NCBI RefSeq assembly: GCF_008693075.1 | Contig: NZ_VXKJ01000053.1 | Span: 146,400 to 210,399, forward strand | DNA from: Corynebacterium phocae | Lineage (GTDB): Bacteria > Actinomycetota > Actinomycetes > Mycobacteriales > Mycobacteriaceae | DNA length: 64,000 bases | Direction: 5' to 3' | In this document: positions 7,281 through 16,727 of the stretch, in pieces | Layout: the number at the start of each line of letters is the position of its first letter | How positions within the stretch are numbered: the stretch's first letter is position 1 | The notes under the pieces: model-generated | Told to the model about the DNA's origin: nothing | Seen by the model: only the letters and a program-made list of their open reading frames with translations | Database searches by the model: none | Made by a program: the position numbers and the translations under genes

Positions 7281-9368
7281 ATGGCATATCGGCGCAATCT
7301 TTCTTGGCTCACCGCTTTAACGCTTTCACTATCAATTCCGGTGGTTGCACACGCAAATCCACACCCAGAGGTTCTCATCACCGAGGTAAGCACAGGTTTT
7401 GGCCCGGGCAGTGAGGTCAACGTTCGGTACATGGAGGTACTTAACACCACCGCCCAGGTTATTGATCTACGGAACTGGGAGGTAGCGTTCGAGGACGCTG
7501 ATGGTAACAAAATAGACGGCGCGGTTGAGGCCTTTGGTCACTATTTCACCGTGCAGCCGGGGGAGCGCAGCTACTACATGTTGGGTGATGACCCTGTGGA
7601 TCCGAACGCTGGCAAGAACGCGTGGGGTGACTACCTGAAGGAAAAGGGTGTGTCTTTTGCTACGTTGGCCAGGATGGAATACCCCGCCGGCGCGGCCCGG
7701 GTTTCGCTTTATGACACATCAGGTACGCGAGTGGATTCCCTGGAACTTGGCACCATCCCGCCGCGCCGGGCGTTGTCCACGCAGCGCTGCGATGACGCCC
7801 GTGAGGGGACATTCGTAGCCCCGCAGACCTTGGGAGGACCTTCGGACTGTAACGCCATCCCACAGCAGGCAGGGGTCTACGTTCCGAGGACTAAGGCGGA
7901 GTTGGAGGCGAAGGAAGGGGACTTGCAACCTCAAGCCAGTGAGGTTATTGCTAACCCGCAGGAGCTTCCAGCTAGAACTAAATTCACCTGGAAGGCTGAT
8001 CCCGTATTCACAGCACCGCAGTCACAGGGAGTGGTTCTGGTCACCTATCCTGATAAGTCGACGGAGGATGTCACAGCGTACTTTGCGGTGAGGCCCGCCA
8101 ACCAGAGCGAGGCGGACCATTACAACCCCTTCGGTCAGGATTTCACCTTTTACAAAGGTTCAGAGCTCCCGGACGCAAAGGCTTTCGTGCTTAACTCAGG
8201 TTCCTTGCCAGCTGCAACCACCTATTCATGGGTAGAAGATCCCCAGATGGATCAGTTGGGTGCACGGCGCTATACCGTGCAGGTTACCTACCCGGATAAG
8301 TCTCAAGACCGGGTAGAAGTGGAGCTCACGGTCATTGATAAGCCAGCTGCTCCTATCAGTGACAGCCGTGATCCGCAGCCGGTTGAGCCAATCAAGGTCC
8401 AAGTAGGGTCACAGATTCCCGACGCGCAAGAAGTAGTGAAAAACTTCGGTGATCTAGATGATGTCTACGAGGCTAAATGGCTTCCCGCCCCAAACTTGAC
8501 CACCCCGGGGACGGAGAATGCCAAGGTCATGGTGACCTACGTCGATGAGCAGGGTCAGGTGGACTCCTACGATATTGTTTCTGTGAGTTTCTTGGTGCGC
8601 GAAACCCTGGTCGATGACAACACTGTCTACGCACCGGAGGCCAAGGAGGGGTTTGCGGTATACCGCGGGGACACCGCTCCTGATCCCTCATCGGTGATAT
8701 CCAATCCTGGCGTTTTGCCCGGTGATGTCACTTACCGGTGGGTAGTTCAGCCGGACATGGGAACTGTTGGAACGCAGGCCTTACAGGTGGTGGTGACCTA
8801 CGCTGATGGCTCCGTTGATGAGGTACCAGTGACTTTGACTGTTAAACCAGTGCCTATGAACCGCACCCACAGTCCGCGGGCCAAGCAGCTTACGGTGGTT
8901 GAAGGCGCCACGGTCAACCCGGCACAGTTGGTTGAACTTGACCAGCCAGCCACCGGGGTGACATACACGTGGCTGGTGGCCCCCGACACTGCCACAGTGG
9001 GTAAGAGCGTAGCTGAGGTCAAGGTTACCTATAGTGATGGTTCTTTCGACGAAGTAAGCGCAACCGTAGTGATAGAGCCCGCGCCAGCTCCAGATCCTGC
9101 ACCCGCGCCAGCTCCAGATCCTGCACCCGCGCCAGCTCCAGATCCTGCACCCGCGCCAGCTCCAGATCCTGAGCCTACACCCGCGCCAGCTCCGGAAGAA
9201 CCTGGTAAGCAGGGTAGTCCCGCCCCAAGTCAGTCCACCAGCAGTGTGGACACTGGCACCATTGTTGGAATTGTTTTAGGCATTCTCTCGTTGCTCGGAT
9301 TAGGTGGCCTGGGATGGTGGCTCACGCACACACCACAGGCGCGTGCCGTGATTGGTCACCTGTTCTAG
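7281..9368 (+). CDS. surface protein: lamin-tail domain, YPDG/Rib repeats, Pro-rich stalk, membrane anchor
   Basis: A 695-residue exported protein. Signal peptide to about residue 25 (VVAHA). A lamin-tail (LTD) domain follows at about 28-170 (ITEVSTG, YMEVLNTT, DLRNWEV). Then five or so repeats of the YPDG/Rib type, about 85 residues each, with signatures such as VTYPDKS, VTYADGS and VTYSDGS (about 210-600). A PAPAPDPAPAPA stalk and one C-terminal membrane helix with a WWLTHTPQ tail complete it. There is no LPxTG motif. LTD domains occur in secreted nucleases and adhesins. The next gene has the same repeats and anchor and starts 54 bp later, so the two probably form an operon and work together at the cell surface. 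Confidence 0.8.
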   Translation: MAYRRNLSWLTALTLSLSIPVVAHANPHPEVLITEVSTGFGPGSEVNVRYMEVLNTTAQVIDLRNWEVAFEDADGNKIDGAVEAFGHYFTVQPGERSYYMLGDDPVDPNAGKNAWGDYLKEKGVSFATLARMEYPAGAARVSLYDTSGTRVDSLELGTIPPRRALSTQRCDDAREGTFVAPQTLGGPSDCNAIPQQAGVYVPRTKAELEAKEGDLQPQASEVIANPQELPARTKFTWKADPVFTAPQSQGVVLVTYPDKSTEDVTAYFAVRPANQSEADHYNPFGQDFTFYKGSELPDAKAFVLNSGSLPAATTYSWVEDPQMDQLGARRYTVQVTYPDKSQDRVEVELTVIDKPAAPISDSRDPQPVEPIKVQVGSQIPDAQEVVKNFGDLDDVYEAKWLPAPNLTTPGTENAKVMVTYVDEQGQVDSYDIVSVSFLVRETLVDDNTVYAPEAKEGFAVYRGDTAPDPSSVISNPGVLPGDVTYRWVVQPDMGTVGTQALQVVVTYADGSVDEVPVTLTVKPVPMNRTHSPRAKQLTVVEGATVNPAQLVELDQPATGVTYTWLVAPDTATVGKSVAEVKVTYSDGSFDEVSATVVIEPAPAPDPAPAPAPDPAPAPAPDPAPAPAPDPEPTPAPAPEEPGKQGSPAPSQSTSSVDTGTIVGIVLGILSLLGLGGLGWWLTHTPQARAVIGHLF

Positions 9369-9422
9369 GATTATCTAACTATTTCGTTTTCGCTCTAACC
9401 AATTGAAAGTGGGTAAGCCCCG

Positions 9423-12400
9423 GTGGCTACAGGACGTCTCCCTTTTGTCGTTTCTCTTCTGGTGGCATCGGCGGTGACGTCTGGGCATGTTGTGGTTGCG
9501 CACGCCGCACCGGCGCGCAGCGACATAGCCAACGTGGCAGTGGTGGTCCGCTTTGCCGGCCAAACACAAGGAGAAGGCCCCACCGGTCTGAACAAACCCC
9601 ACTTGAGCAACCCGCAGTACACCTACTGGGACGCATTCAAAGAACGTTTTACTTCCTCCGGGACTCCGTACTTTGCCAACTATGTGTCCTTGGATGAGTA
9701 TGTGGACCTAGTCAGTTACAACCAGCTGCGCGTACACAACTTTTTCCCTGAAGAAGATGGCGGCCGGGTCAACTACATCACCCTGCCCCACAGCTTTGAG
9801 TACTACGCACAACGCGGTGACGTGACCACCGTGGCGCGGGATACCGTTAAAGCCCTGGCAGCTAACCTCAACAAGCAGCAGTGGGACATGAACAACGACG
9901 GCCGCGTGGACAACCTCACGGTGGTCATGCACCTGCCGGATGGTGCCCCGAAAGCCCCGCGTCTTACTACCTCTAAACATGTGCTGTGGCAGGAGGGGCC
10001 GGTGGATGGGTTGGACCTAGAGCGCTTCAATATCCACGCTATGACCATGGACAACACCGGGATTTCATTGGGTAGTAGCCCGGGCGTAGTGCAGCACGAG
10101 TTCATGCACACCCTGGGCATTTGGGATTTGTACCGCTTTGAAGATGAAAATATTGGTGGAAGTCCCGTGGGGTTTTGGGACATTATGAGCAAAGCCGGGT
10201 TGTTCTACCCGCTCGCACAACACCGTCAAGACTTAGGGTTCCTCGAGATTCCCGCGGTCCAGCCCACTCCAGAAGGCATTGAAGTGGAGCTTGCCACTCC
10301 GGATAGTGGCCCAGAAAGCGGAAGACCTTACGCCGTACGGGTTAGTTCACCCTTTTCTGAAACAGAGTCCTTTGTTATTGAATACCGCCCCAATGACCGC
10401 AGGAAGGTTCTTGATAAATTCCCCGGCAACAACGGGGGCGTGATCATCTACCGGGTGAACCAAGTTCCGGGGGAGGACAAGCCTTCTAACCTGCTCAAGG
10501 GGCCCAATGGTCAGCCACTTGATTACCTCTATGTGTTCCGGCCAGGCCAAGACACCGTGGTATCTGCTACGAACCCCCAGGACGCCGACCTCCACCAAGG
10601 GGATAGCTACGGCAGCTTGAACATGGCAGACACCATTGCACAGAACGCGATTGTGGATTCCCATAACCGGAACTCCGGTATTCAGGTGACTGTGGAAGAA
10701 GCCACCAAGGAAGGCGCGCGCGTAACAATCAAGCAGACCAGTGCCGCTGATCTGGACTTCTGGGAAAAGGTAGCGGGTTCTGGCGTTGATCCAGTCAATC
10801 ATGACAACGGCGCTTTACTTAGCCTGGGCAACAAGGTGTACCGGGCTGTTCGGACCAGCCGGGGTATTAGCGTGGACGTGCAAGAGGGCGGGGAGGTAAC
10901 CCCGGTCGGATCCATTGCCTCCGGTACTTCCTATGCGCCCACGCTTTTTGCGCGCGAGGGCCAGGCTTATGTGGCATTCGGTGATAATCAGGGGAGGGTG
11001 AATATAGCCCGCATTGGTCAGGCGGCCGTGACGCAGGTGCGCTCCGTGGAAACGGGGCTTGGTTATGAACCCAAAGTCTTTGCTGGTTCAGGCCCCAACG
11101 CCGGAGTGGTGGTTGATACCGGAACCGTTTTGAAATTTGTGGGGCCACAGGAAGGGCAGGATCTTCCGGATCTGCGTCCGGGCGGCAATACGGTTGTGGA
11201 TGTTGCATGGAACGGGGACAGCGCGGTGTTGTCCACCTTCGATCCCCAAAAGACCTTTGAGTACCGCCTGGAGGGTGGTTCGTGGCGGCAGGTCTCCAGC
11301 GCGGATTCGATGTACCGTCTGGTTCATTCCGTCAATCTCCGGGACAAGCAGCTGACCTTGTTGTCTACTGGCAACGACGAGCCTTTGCGGCTTCGTTACG
11401 AAGGCCAGGAGGTGACTACTAACCTGCCAGCTTTTGCTGCCGATGATCTGGTCGCCGTGGGCGACAATGTCTACGCCCTGCTACACCACCAGAACACGGG
11501 GTTGCTGAAGGTCTACAAGGCCAGCGTTTCTGACCTGGGAACATGGACCCAGGTGGGGGAGGATGTGGCAAATACACAGGTCCAGGCGCAGCTTTCCGTT
11601 GTTGGGGGCGTAGCCCACGTCCTGGTTCGTGGTGAGCAGGTGGTGACCTTCACCAACCGGGTGGAACAGCCACAACTGGCCCAAGAGCAAGAGCCAGCCA
11701 TCAAGCAGGTGAAGCCCCATCCCGTGCCCGCCTTAGCCGAAGTTCCCTCCGCGCGGTCTTTTGTCACTAATGCTGACGCACTTCCAGACGGCACGGAATT
11801 TTACTGGGAGCCAGAGCTTTCCTTTGCCACCCCGGGCACTAAGCGGGTTGAGCTGGTCACCCGCTACGGGGATGGCAGTAAGGACCGCAGCGCCCTTACC
11901 TTTAACGTCAGCGCGCACGCGGATTTCTATGCGCCTACCGCTACTGCCACCCCGCGTTCCGTCACTTTCGGGGATCCCGTCCCCGCGCCTGCCCAGTTTG
12001 CTGAGGGGGTTCCTGCCGGTGCCACCCTTACCTGGGCCGCGGAGCCGTCTACCTCCCAGCTAGGGCGGCAGACGGGATCTGTACAGGTAACCTACGCCGA
12101 CGGAACTTCTGAAAGGCTTGAGGTACACCTTTTTGTCAGTGAGCTAGCCGCAGTACATCAACCCAAGTTTGTTGCCTCCGCTTCTGCCGTGGCCCTAGAC
12201 AGTGCCCCTGACGCGCGGGAGTTTGTGAGTAACCTCGGTTCTCTTCCCGGCGGAACAGGCGTTTCTTGGGAGGATGAGCCGGTACTGGCTACCCCAGGGC
12301 GTAAAACCGCAAAAGTAGTGGTCAGTTATCCGGATGGCAGTAAAGACCAGGCTACTGTGACCTTTGAAGTCGCCTCCCACGCGGAGACTTTTGCGCCAGT

Positions 12401-13253
12401 GGTCAAGCAAGTGCCGCCTGTTATGCAGGGCCAGGAAGCTCCGCCGGCCGACTCCTTTGTGGAGTTTCCGGAAGAGCCCACGCACAAGGCGGAAATCAAG
12501 TGGCGTGACCAGCCTTCAACTGCCACGCCTGGCGTGCGCTCCGGTGCCGTTATCATCCGTTACGCGGATGGTTCGAGCCAGCAAGTAAAGGTGGAGTTCC
12601 ACGTGAAACCCTCCGCTCCGGAGGTGCCCGCCCCGGAGGAACCTCAAGCTCCTGAGCCTATAGCCTTCGTGCCACAGCCTCGGTCGCAGGAAGTGGCGCG
12701 TGGAGCCGCGCTGCCCAAAGCCCGCCTGATGTTGAGTAATGCAGATCAGCTGCCGGCCGGGGCAACGGTGTCCTGGAAGACTGTCCCAGACCTGAACACG
12801 GCCGGCGAACAGGCGGGCAGCGTTGTAGTTTCCCTCCACGGGAAGGACATTAAGGACATTGTGGTCCCGGTTGTGGTGCACGTTGCCGCAGCCGGGGAAC
12901 AACCACCGGCAGGCCAGCCTGATGAGGGACAGCCGCAGCCATCTCCTGCCCCGGAGCCTGAGCCATCTCCTGCCCCAGATCCTGATCCGGTGCCCGCTCC
13001 GGAGCCTGAGCCATCTCCTGCCCCGCAGCCAGACCCGGATCCTGATCCGGTGCCCGCTCCGGAGCCTGAGCCATCTCCTGCCCCGCAGCCAGATCCGGCA
13101 CCTGGCCGGGTTCCCGATCCGCAGGCGGAAGACTCTTCCAGTACCGGGTCGATTGTGGGCGCTATCGTTGGCTTGCTCGCGCTTCTGGGGCTTGGTGGCC
13201 TAGGTTTTTGGCTAACGCAGACGCCACAGGGACGCGCGCTGTTGCGCTTCTAG
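9423..13253 (+). CDS. cell-surface M6-family metalloprotease with YPDG repeats
   Basis: A 1276-residue secreted protease. After a signal peptide (to about residue 29) comes an M6 / immune-inhibitor-A-like domain. Zinc motif HEFMHTLGIWD (HExxHxxGxxD) lies at about residues 225-235, with the downstream segment FWDIMS. A central beta-rich region follows (about 480-740), then four YPDG/Rib-type repeats (about 755-1160). The stalk is Pro/Glu/Asp-rich. A membrane helix and the tail FWLTQTPQGRALLRF nearly copy the end of the previous protein. Start is GTG with only weak Shine-Dalgarno, as expected for translation coupled within an operon. The likely role is cutting host or competitor proteins while tethered to the cell; substrate unknown. 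Confidence 0.85.
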   Translation: MATGRLPFVVSLLVASAVTSGHVVVAHAAPARSDIANVAVVVRFAGQTQGEGPTGLNKPHLSNPQYTYWDAFKERFTSSGTPYFANYVSLDEYVDLVSYNQLRVHNFFPEEDGGRVNYITLPHSFEYYAQRGDVTTVARDTVKALAANLNKQQWDMNNDGRVDNLTVVMHLPDGAPKAPRLTTSKHVLWQEGPVDGLDLERFNIHAMTMDNTGISLGSSPGVVQHEFMHTLGIWDLYRFEDENIGGSPVGFWDIMSKAGLFYPLAQHRQDLGFLEIPAVQPTPEGIEVELATPDSGPESGRPYAVRVSSPFSETESFVIEYRPNDRRKVLDKFPGNNGGVIIYRVNQVPGEDKPSNLLKGPNGQPLDYLYVFRPGQDTVVSATNPQDADLHQGDSYGSLNMADTIAQNAIVDSHNRNSGIQVTVEEATKEGARVTIKQTSAADLDFWEKVAGSGVDPVNHDNGALLSLGNKVYRAVRTSRGISVDVQEGGEVTPVGSIASGTSYAPTLFAREGQAYVAFGDNQGRVNIARIGQAAVTQVRSVETGLGYEPKVFAGSGPNAGVVVDTGTVLKFVGPQEGQDLPDLRPGGNTVVDVAWNGDSAVLSTFDPQKTFEYRLEGGSWRQVSSADSMYRLVHSVNLRDKQLTLLSTGNDEPLRLRYEGQEVTTNLPAFAADDLVAVGDNVYALLHHQNTGLLKVYKASVSDLGTWTQVGEDVANTQVQAQLSVVGGVAHVLVRGEQVVTFTNRVEQPQLAQEQEPAIKQVKPHPVPALAEVPSARSFVTNADALPDGTEFYWEPELSFATPGTKRVELVTRYGDGSKDRSALTFNVSAHADFYAPTATATPRSVTFGDPVPAPAQFAEGVPAGATLTWAAEPSTSQLGRQTGSVQVTYADGTSERLEVHLFVSELAAVHQPKFVASASAVALDSAPDAREFVSNLGSLPGGTGVSWEDEPVLATPGRKTAKVVVSYPDGSKDQATVTFEVASHAETFAPVVKQVPPVMQGQEAPPADSFVEFPEEPTHKAEIKWRDQPSTATPGVRSGAVIIRYADGSSQQVKVEFHVKPSAPEVPAPEEPQAPEPIAFVPQPRSQEVARGAALPKARLMLSNADQLPAGATVSWKTVPDLNTAGEQAGSVVVSLHGKDIKDIVVPVVVHVAAAGEQPPAGQPDEGQPQPSPAPEPEPSPAPDPDPVPAPEPEPSPAPQPDPDPDPVPAPEPEPSPAPQPDPAPGRVPDPQAEDSSSTGSIVGAIVGLLALLGLGGLGFWLTQTPQGRALLRF

Positions 13254-13275
13254 CTCTGGTATTGTTCTGGGCACT

Positions 13276-13689
13276 ATGGTTGGAAAAGCGGTAATAACGA
13301 ATGACGAAATGAAAGGTGAAGGCCCGCAGAGTCGCAGTCTTTGGCAGAAGATTTTTGTCGCAGCTTCAATGGTGGCTGTAGTTATTACGCCTTCCCTGAG
13401 CGGGCTGGACGGCTGGGCCGTGGTGGCGTTGATCCTTGCCATGTCCTTCCTCTTAGGCCTAATTGACGGCAGGATCCACCGGTCCACGTGGAGTTTCCCG
13501 CTGCTTATTGGCTTGGCATTTAGCTTTGCAACCCGGAACTTCTTTAACGCCGGTGCGTGGATTTACGTCATCCCGGTGGTCGCGCTGGTGGCTGTTGGCT
13601 CGCGTTTGGGGGCGCGTTTGGGTGCGGCTGAGGGGCCGCGCGCGGATGTGCGTGAGCGCGGAGGTTCGCGATTGGGGGAGGGGGTTTAA
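13276..13689 (+). CDS. small membrane protein, unknown
   Basis: A 137-residue protein with about four hydrophobic segments (residues 28-110) and a charged C-terminal tail. No family is recognised. It begins 22 bp after the metalloprotease gene and its stop touches the ATG of the next gene (TAAATG), so it belongs to the same transcription unit and may serve export or anchoring of the surface proteins. Confidence 0.6.
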   Translation: MVGKAVITNDEMKGEGPQSRSLWQKIFVAASMVAVVITPSLSGLDGWAVVALILAMSFLLGLIDGRIHRSTWSFPLLIGLAFSFATRNFFNAGAWIYVIPVVALVAVGSRLGARLGAAEGPRADVRERGGSRLGEGV

Positions 13690-14617
13690 ATGGAAAAGTG
13701 GACGCTTTTACACCCTGAAACCGGCCTTATTGAGGTTGAGCGCGGTTATGACGCAGAGTTCGCGGACCTGGACCCCTCTTGGCCCCACGAGCCCAAGCCT
13801 TTCGAGGACGTGCCTGTAGACGCCGGGCTGGCACAGCGGGTGCGTGGGAAGTGGGAAGTGGGAAAATCCCTCGCCGCGCCTGCGGGTTAGTGTCAACGGC
13901 AAGGTAGTCGGGCGGCTGGACAGGTTACATTCCGGAAGGGTGGGCCTAACAGCGGATAAGACGGGTGAGCTGCCCCTCGTGGGTGGAGCCGGCCGCAACA
14001 AACCCCACCTGGATATCCTGGTCAGCGCGTTCGGTGATCTGCTAATGGTTAGCTACCGCAATGGCAAGGAGTTCGTGGAGTTTGACCCGCCCCCAGGCAC
14101 GCGTGGCCACAAGCGTTATCAGGCTATGCAGTCCTCTAGCTTCAAGCGGGTGACCTTCCCTATATTGGCGGGTGTTAGTAAGGCTAGCTGGGCCATCCTG
14201 GTGTTCGTAGTCGGACCGCTGGTGGCCAAGTTTTTAGCGTGGTTGGCGCAGTTCCTGCCGGAGATAAACTGGCCGCAGATTCCATGGCCGGACCTGCCGG
14301 ACCTGCCTGATTTTCCGCAGTTGCGCCACGTTACGGTCCCGGTTCCGCATGTGGATATCCCGTGGCCAGATTTACCTGATATCAACCTCCCGGAGCTGCC
14401 CGAGTGGTTGGTATTGATGATCGATTACCGCAAGATGTGGGTGCCAATTGTGTTGGGCATAATCTTTGGCATCATGGCGGTGCGCAACCACCGCCGCTCA
14501 GAAAGGCAGCGGGCTAGCTGGGCCGAAAGCCAGCGCTCAGTGGCGCCAGCGCAACGTGAGGAGCGCTGTGATCCACCCAAGCGTATTCCACGATCTCATT
14601 CCCAAGAGCGGGAATGA
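13690..14617 (+). pseudogene. membrane protein gene switched off by an extra 7-bp repeat
   Basis: The frame from 13690 (good Shine-Dalgarno GGGGGAGG) stops at 13890 after 66 codons. A second frame from 13844 runs to 14617. Between them are three copies of GTGGGAA (13844-13864). Removing one copy joins the frames into a single 306-residue protein reading RVRGKWENPSPRLRVSVNGK across the joint. The restored protein has a soluble N-terminal half, one membrane helix near residue 175, an outside loop of IPWPDLPDLP-type repeats, and a second helix near the C-terminus. This copy may be phase-off rather than dead. It is the last gene of the surface cluster. No family is recognised. Confidence 0.7.
13844..13864 (+). 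repeat. tandem 7-bp repeat (GTGGGAA x3)
   Basis: Three exact copies of GTGGGAA inside an open frame. Seven is not a multiple of three, so gain or loss of a unit switches the frame. Two copies give an intact gene; three, as here, do not. Confidence 0.85.
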
Positions 14618-14891
14618 CGGGCCTAGGGTAGGCAAACATGTCCGCCACCACGGTGTAGCCGGGCTCGTTGGCGGCCGGTGCGCGGCGCTGGCCCAGGGGT
14701 ATGAGGTCTACTTCGCGGGCATGGACGCCAATTTCCTCAGCTATTTCCCGCACTGCGGTCTGCGCGGGTGTCTCACCCGGCTCGGGTTTGCCGCCGGGGA
14801 ACATGAAGCTGGCGGTCCCGCGCTTGCGCACGCCCAGGTGGCGGCCCGCATGGTCGGTGAAGACAACGGCGCTGACGTGAACTTCTTTCAT
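14514..14891 (-). CDS. Nudix hydrolase
   Basis: A 125-residue protein of normal Nudix size. The Nudix box is complete (GGKPEPGETPAQTAVREIAEEIGV, matching GX5EX7REUXEEXGU) at about residues 33-56, with the preceding VSAVVFTDHAG strand. It hydrolyses a nucleoside diphosphate linked to another group; the exact substrate cannot be read. The 3' end overlaps the end of the convergent membrane gene by about 100 bp. The start has no Shine-Dalgarno but lies 8 bases after TAGGGT, which suggests a leaderless mRNA. Confidence 0.85.
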   Translation of the reverse strand: MKEVHVSAVVFTDHAGRHLGVRKRGTASFMFPGGKPEPGETPAQTAVREIAEEIGVHAREVDLIPLGQRRAPAANEPGYTVVADMFAYPRPVIPALGNEIVEYAWVDHSAPHVALAPLSAGFRPS

Positions 14892-14911
14892 GCTCTATTA
14901 CCCTAGGGCAC
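14892..14911. promoter_or_regulatory. 20-bp divergent promoter with overlapping -10 boxes
   Basis: Only 20 bp separate the start codons of the Nudix and CHY genes. The shared 7-mer TACCCTA gives a -10 on each strand: TACCCT ends 7 bases before the plus-strand ATG, and TAGGGT ends 8 bases before the minus-strand ATG. Both mRNAs would be leaderless and the two polymerases would compete for the same bases. Confidence 0.55.
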
Positions 14912-15208
14912 ATGAACATCATCGGCGCTATTGATCCGCAGGGCCGGTGTGCGCATTGGCATTCATCGGTGGACGTGGTGGCCAACAAGTGCGCCACGTG
15001 CGGGCAGTGGTTTGCTTGCTACCTCTGCCACCCGGAAGGACACCCGTTCGGGCCGGTGGCGGATGGCGTTCCGGCCGTGATGTGTGGGGCGTGCGGCCAG
15101 GTTATGACCCGCGCGGATTACGGCCCCGCTTGCCCCGGCTGCGGCCACCCATTTAACCCGGGGTGCAAGCAGCACTCCGGCGTCTACTTTCAGGACTCGC
15201 CCGGGTGA
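14912..15208 (+). CDS. CHY-type zinc finger protein
   Basis: A 98-residue protein with many Cys and His residues in the CHY zinc-finger pattern: CAHWHS, CATCGQWFACYLCH, CGACGQVM, CPGCGHPFNPGC. It should bind about three zinc ions. Small bacterial CHY proteins are cytoplasmic and of unknown exact role; links to protein quality control or mitochondrial-import-like Hot13 function are known only for eukaryotic relatives. The mRNA is probably leaderless (TACCCT, 7 bases, ATG). Confidence 0.85.
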   Translation: MNIIGAIDPQGRCAHWHSSVDVVANKCATCGQWFACYLCHPEGHPFGPVADGVPAVMCGACGQVMTRADYGPACPGCGHPFNPGCKQHSGVYFQDSPG

Positions 15209-15239
15209 CCGCGCCCTCGTGAGGAACAGGCCACCGTCT

Positions 15240-15440
15240 ACCTAGCAGTCGTGGACACCTTGCGGTGTTTCGAGGGGGTTAAGGGACAAAAGTGCGTCTG
15301 GGTGCCGGGCTCCGGTGAGGGATAATCCGGTTGCCTTGACGCCGGAGGTGTGTAGCCCAGTGCGAAACCCACCGCGGATCCGCGTCACGGTGAAAGCCGC
15401 AAGGGCCGGTTTTGTTTCGGAAGGAAAGCGTCCCGAAATG
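15240..15440 (+). other. structured leader-like region upstream of bioB, identity unknown
   Basis: About 200 bases without an open frame but with several nested inverted repeats: CTGGG with CCCAG, CTCCGG with CCGGAG inside it, and CGCGGATCCGCG. The stretch GTGCGAAACCCACCG and what follows faintly resemble the core of cobalamin riboswitches, but no B12 box is present. A poly-T-like GGTTTTGTTT follows. It could be an independent small RNA ending before bioB, or a leader. Confidence 0.3.
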
Positions 15441-15448
15441 CCATAAAT

Positions 15449-15461
15449 TGAACCGCGTTCA
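15449..15461. promoter_or_regulatory. BioQ-type operator of bioB
   Basis: TGAAC-CGC-GTTCA is a perfect palindrome 16 bases before the bioB start. It matches the TGAAC-N3-GTTAC type site bound by the TetR-family biotin repressor BioQ in corynebacteria. TAATCT, the likely -10, starts 2 bases later and ends 8 bases before the ATG, so repressor binding would block transcription. Confidence 0.6.
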
Positions 15462-15476
15462 AGTAATCTGGTTCAC

Positions 15477-16457
15477 ATGAATATCCTAGATGTCGCACGC
15501 GAAAAGGCTCTGGAAAACGGCCAAGGCCTGAGCCAAGAGGAATTAGTCCAGGTCCTCAATGTCCCCGATGATCAGCTAGAAGAACTGGCTGATATCGCGC
15601 ACCAGACCCGCCTGAAGTGGTGCGGCCCGGCAGTGTCCGTGGAAGGAATTATCTCCATCAAGACTGGCGGCTGCCCGGAGGATTGTCACTTTTGCTCCCA
15701 ATCCGGCTTGTTTGAGTCCCCGGTGCGCGCGGCGCGCCTGAACATCGCGGAGCTGGTAGAAGCGGCGCAGAAAACGGCTAAAACCGGCGCTACGGAATTT
15801 TGTATTGTGGCCGCAGTGAAATCCCCGGATGACAACCTGTTAAACCAGGTGGGTGAGGCCATCGCTGCTATCAATGACGCGGTGGATATTGAAATCTCCG
15901 TCTCTTTGGGCACGCTCACCCGTGAGCAGGCGCAGCGCCTGAAGGACATGGGCGCGCAGCGCTACAACCACAACCTGGAAACTTCCCGTTCCTTCTTCCC
16001 CCAGGTGGTTACCACCCACACGTGGGAGGAGCGCAAGGAAACCCTGGACTTCGTGCGCGAGGTAGGCATGGAGGTCTGCAGCGGCGGGATCATCGGCATG
16101 GGTGAGTCCGTGGAGCAGCGCGCGGAGTTTGCGTACCAGCTAGCGCAGATTGATCCGTGTGAGGTGCCCATGAACTTCCTGGATCCCCGCCCGGGCACCC
16201 CGTTCCAGGACTATGAGTTGGTGCCGCTGGGTGAGGCGCTGCGCGCAGTGGCGGCTTTCCGCCTGGCCATGCCTGCTACCACCATCCGTTTTGCCGGCGG
16301 GCGTGAGCTCTCCCTGGGAGATGATGGCACAGAGAAGGGCCTGCTGGGCGGCATCAATGCCATCATTGCGGGTAACTACCTCACCACGCTGGGCAAGCAG
16401 ATTGAAAAGGATATCGACATGTTGGGCCGTATTGATCTGCCCATCAAGGCACTCTAG
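15477..16457 (+). CDS. bioB: biotin synthase BioB
   Basis: A 326-residue radical SAM enzyme that inserts sulfur into dethiobiotin, the last step of biotin synthesis. The 4Fe-4S motif C66-x3-C70-x2-C73 (CPEDCHFC) is intact. Other conserved segments are [11 protein letters not shown] and [11 protein letters not shown], and the Arg and Cys residues that bind the auxiliary cluster are expected in the usual places. Length is normal. No Shine-Dalgarno precedes the ATG; TAATCT ends 8 bases upstream, so the message is likely leaderless and controlled by the BioQ-type palindrome. The gene for its partner BsaP overlaps by one base. Confidence 0.95.
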   Translation: MNILDVAREKALENGQGLSQEELVQVLNVPDDQLEELADIAHQTRLKWCGPAVSVEGIISIKTGGCPEDCHFCSQSGLFESPVRAARLNIAELVEAAQKTAKTGATEFCIVAAVKSPDDNLLNQVGEAIAAINDAVDIEISVSLGTLTREQAQRLKDMGAQRYNHNLETSRSFFPQVVTTHTWEERKETLDFVREVGMEVCSGGIIGMGESVEQRAEFAYQLAQIDPCEVPMNFLDPRPGTPFQDYELVPLGEALRAVAAFRLAMPATTIRFAGGRELSLGDDGTEKGLLGGINAIIAGNYLTTLGKQIEKDIDMLGRIDLPIKAL

Positions 16458-16717
16458 TGGCTAGGGAAGTATCCAATGAGCTAGCGGAGGCGGTGCTTTC
16501 AGGGGACCGCCCCATTTTCCACCCGAACACGGGCAAGCCCTTCGAGGAAGGTGCAAAGCTTCACCCGGCGGCGGCCGCGGGGCTGGATGTACCCAGGTAT
16601 TGCCAGATTTGCGGGCGTCGCATGGTGGCGCAGGTGCGCCCGGACGGCTGGTACGCGAAGTGCTCGCGCCACGGGTTGTTAGATTCGGATTGGCTCTTCG
16701 AGGAAAAGCTGCCTTAA
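16457..16717 (+). CDS. bsaP: biotin synthase auxiliary protein BsaP
   Basis: An 86-residue protein with four Cys in two pairs or near-pairs ([14 protein letters not shown]), as in the Rv1590-type proteins that support BioB in actinobacteria, probably by helping to rebuild its sacrificial iron-sulfur cluster. GTG start overlaps the last base of the bioB stop, so translation is coupled. Size, Cys pattern and position directly after bioB make the assignment good. Confidence 0.8.
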   Translation: MAREVSNELAEAVLSGDRPIFHPNTGKPFEEGAKLHPAAAAGLDVPRYCQICGRRMVAQVRPDGWYAKCSRHGLLDSDWLFEEKLP

Positions 16718-16727
16718 GTTAAAAGCC

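Noticed and set aside
15240..15440. Cobalamin riboswitch before bioB
   Set aside because: Only one core stretch is similar; the B12 box is absent and bioB is not a usual target.
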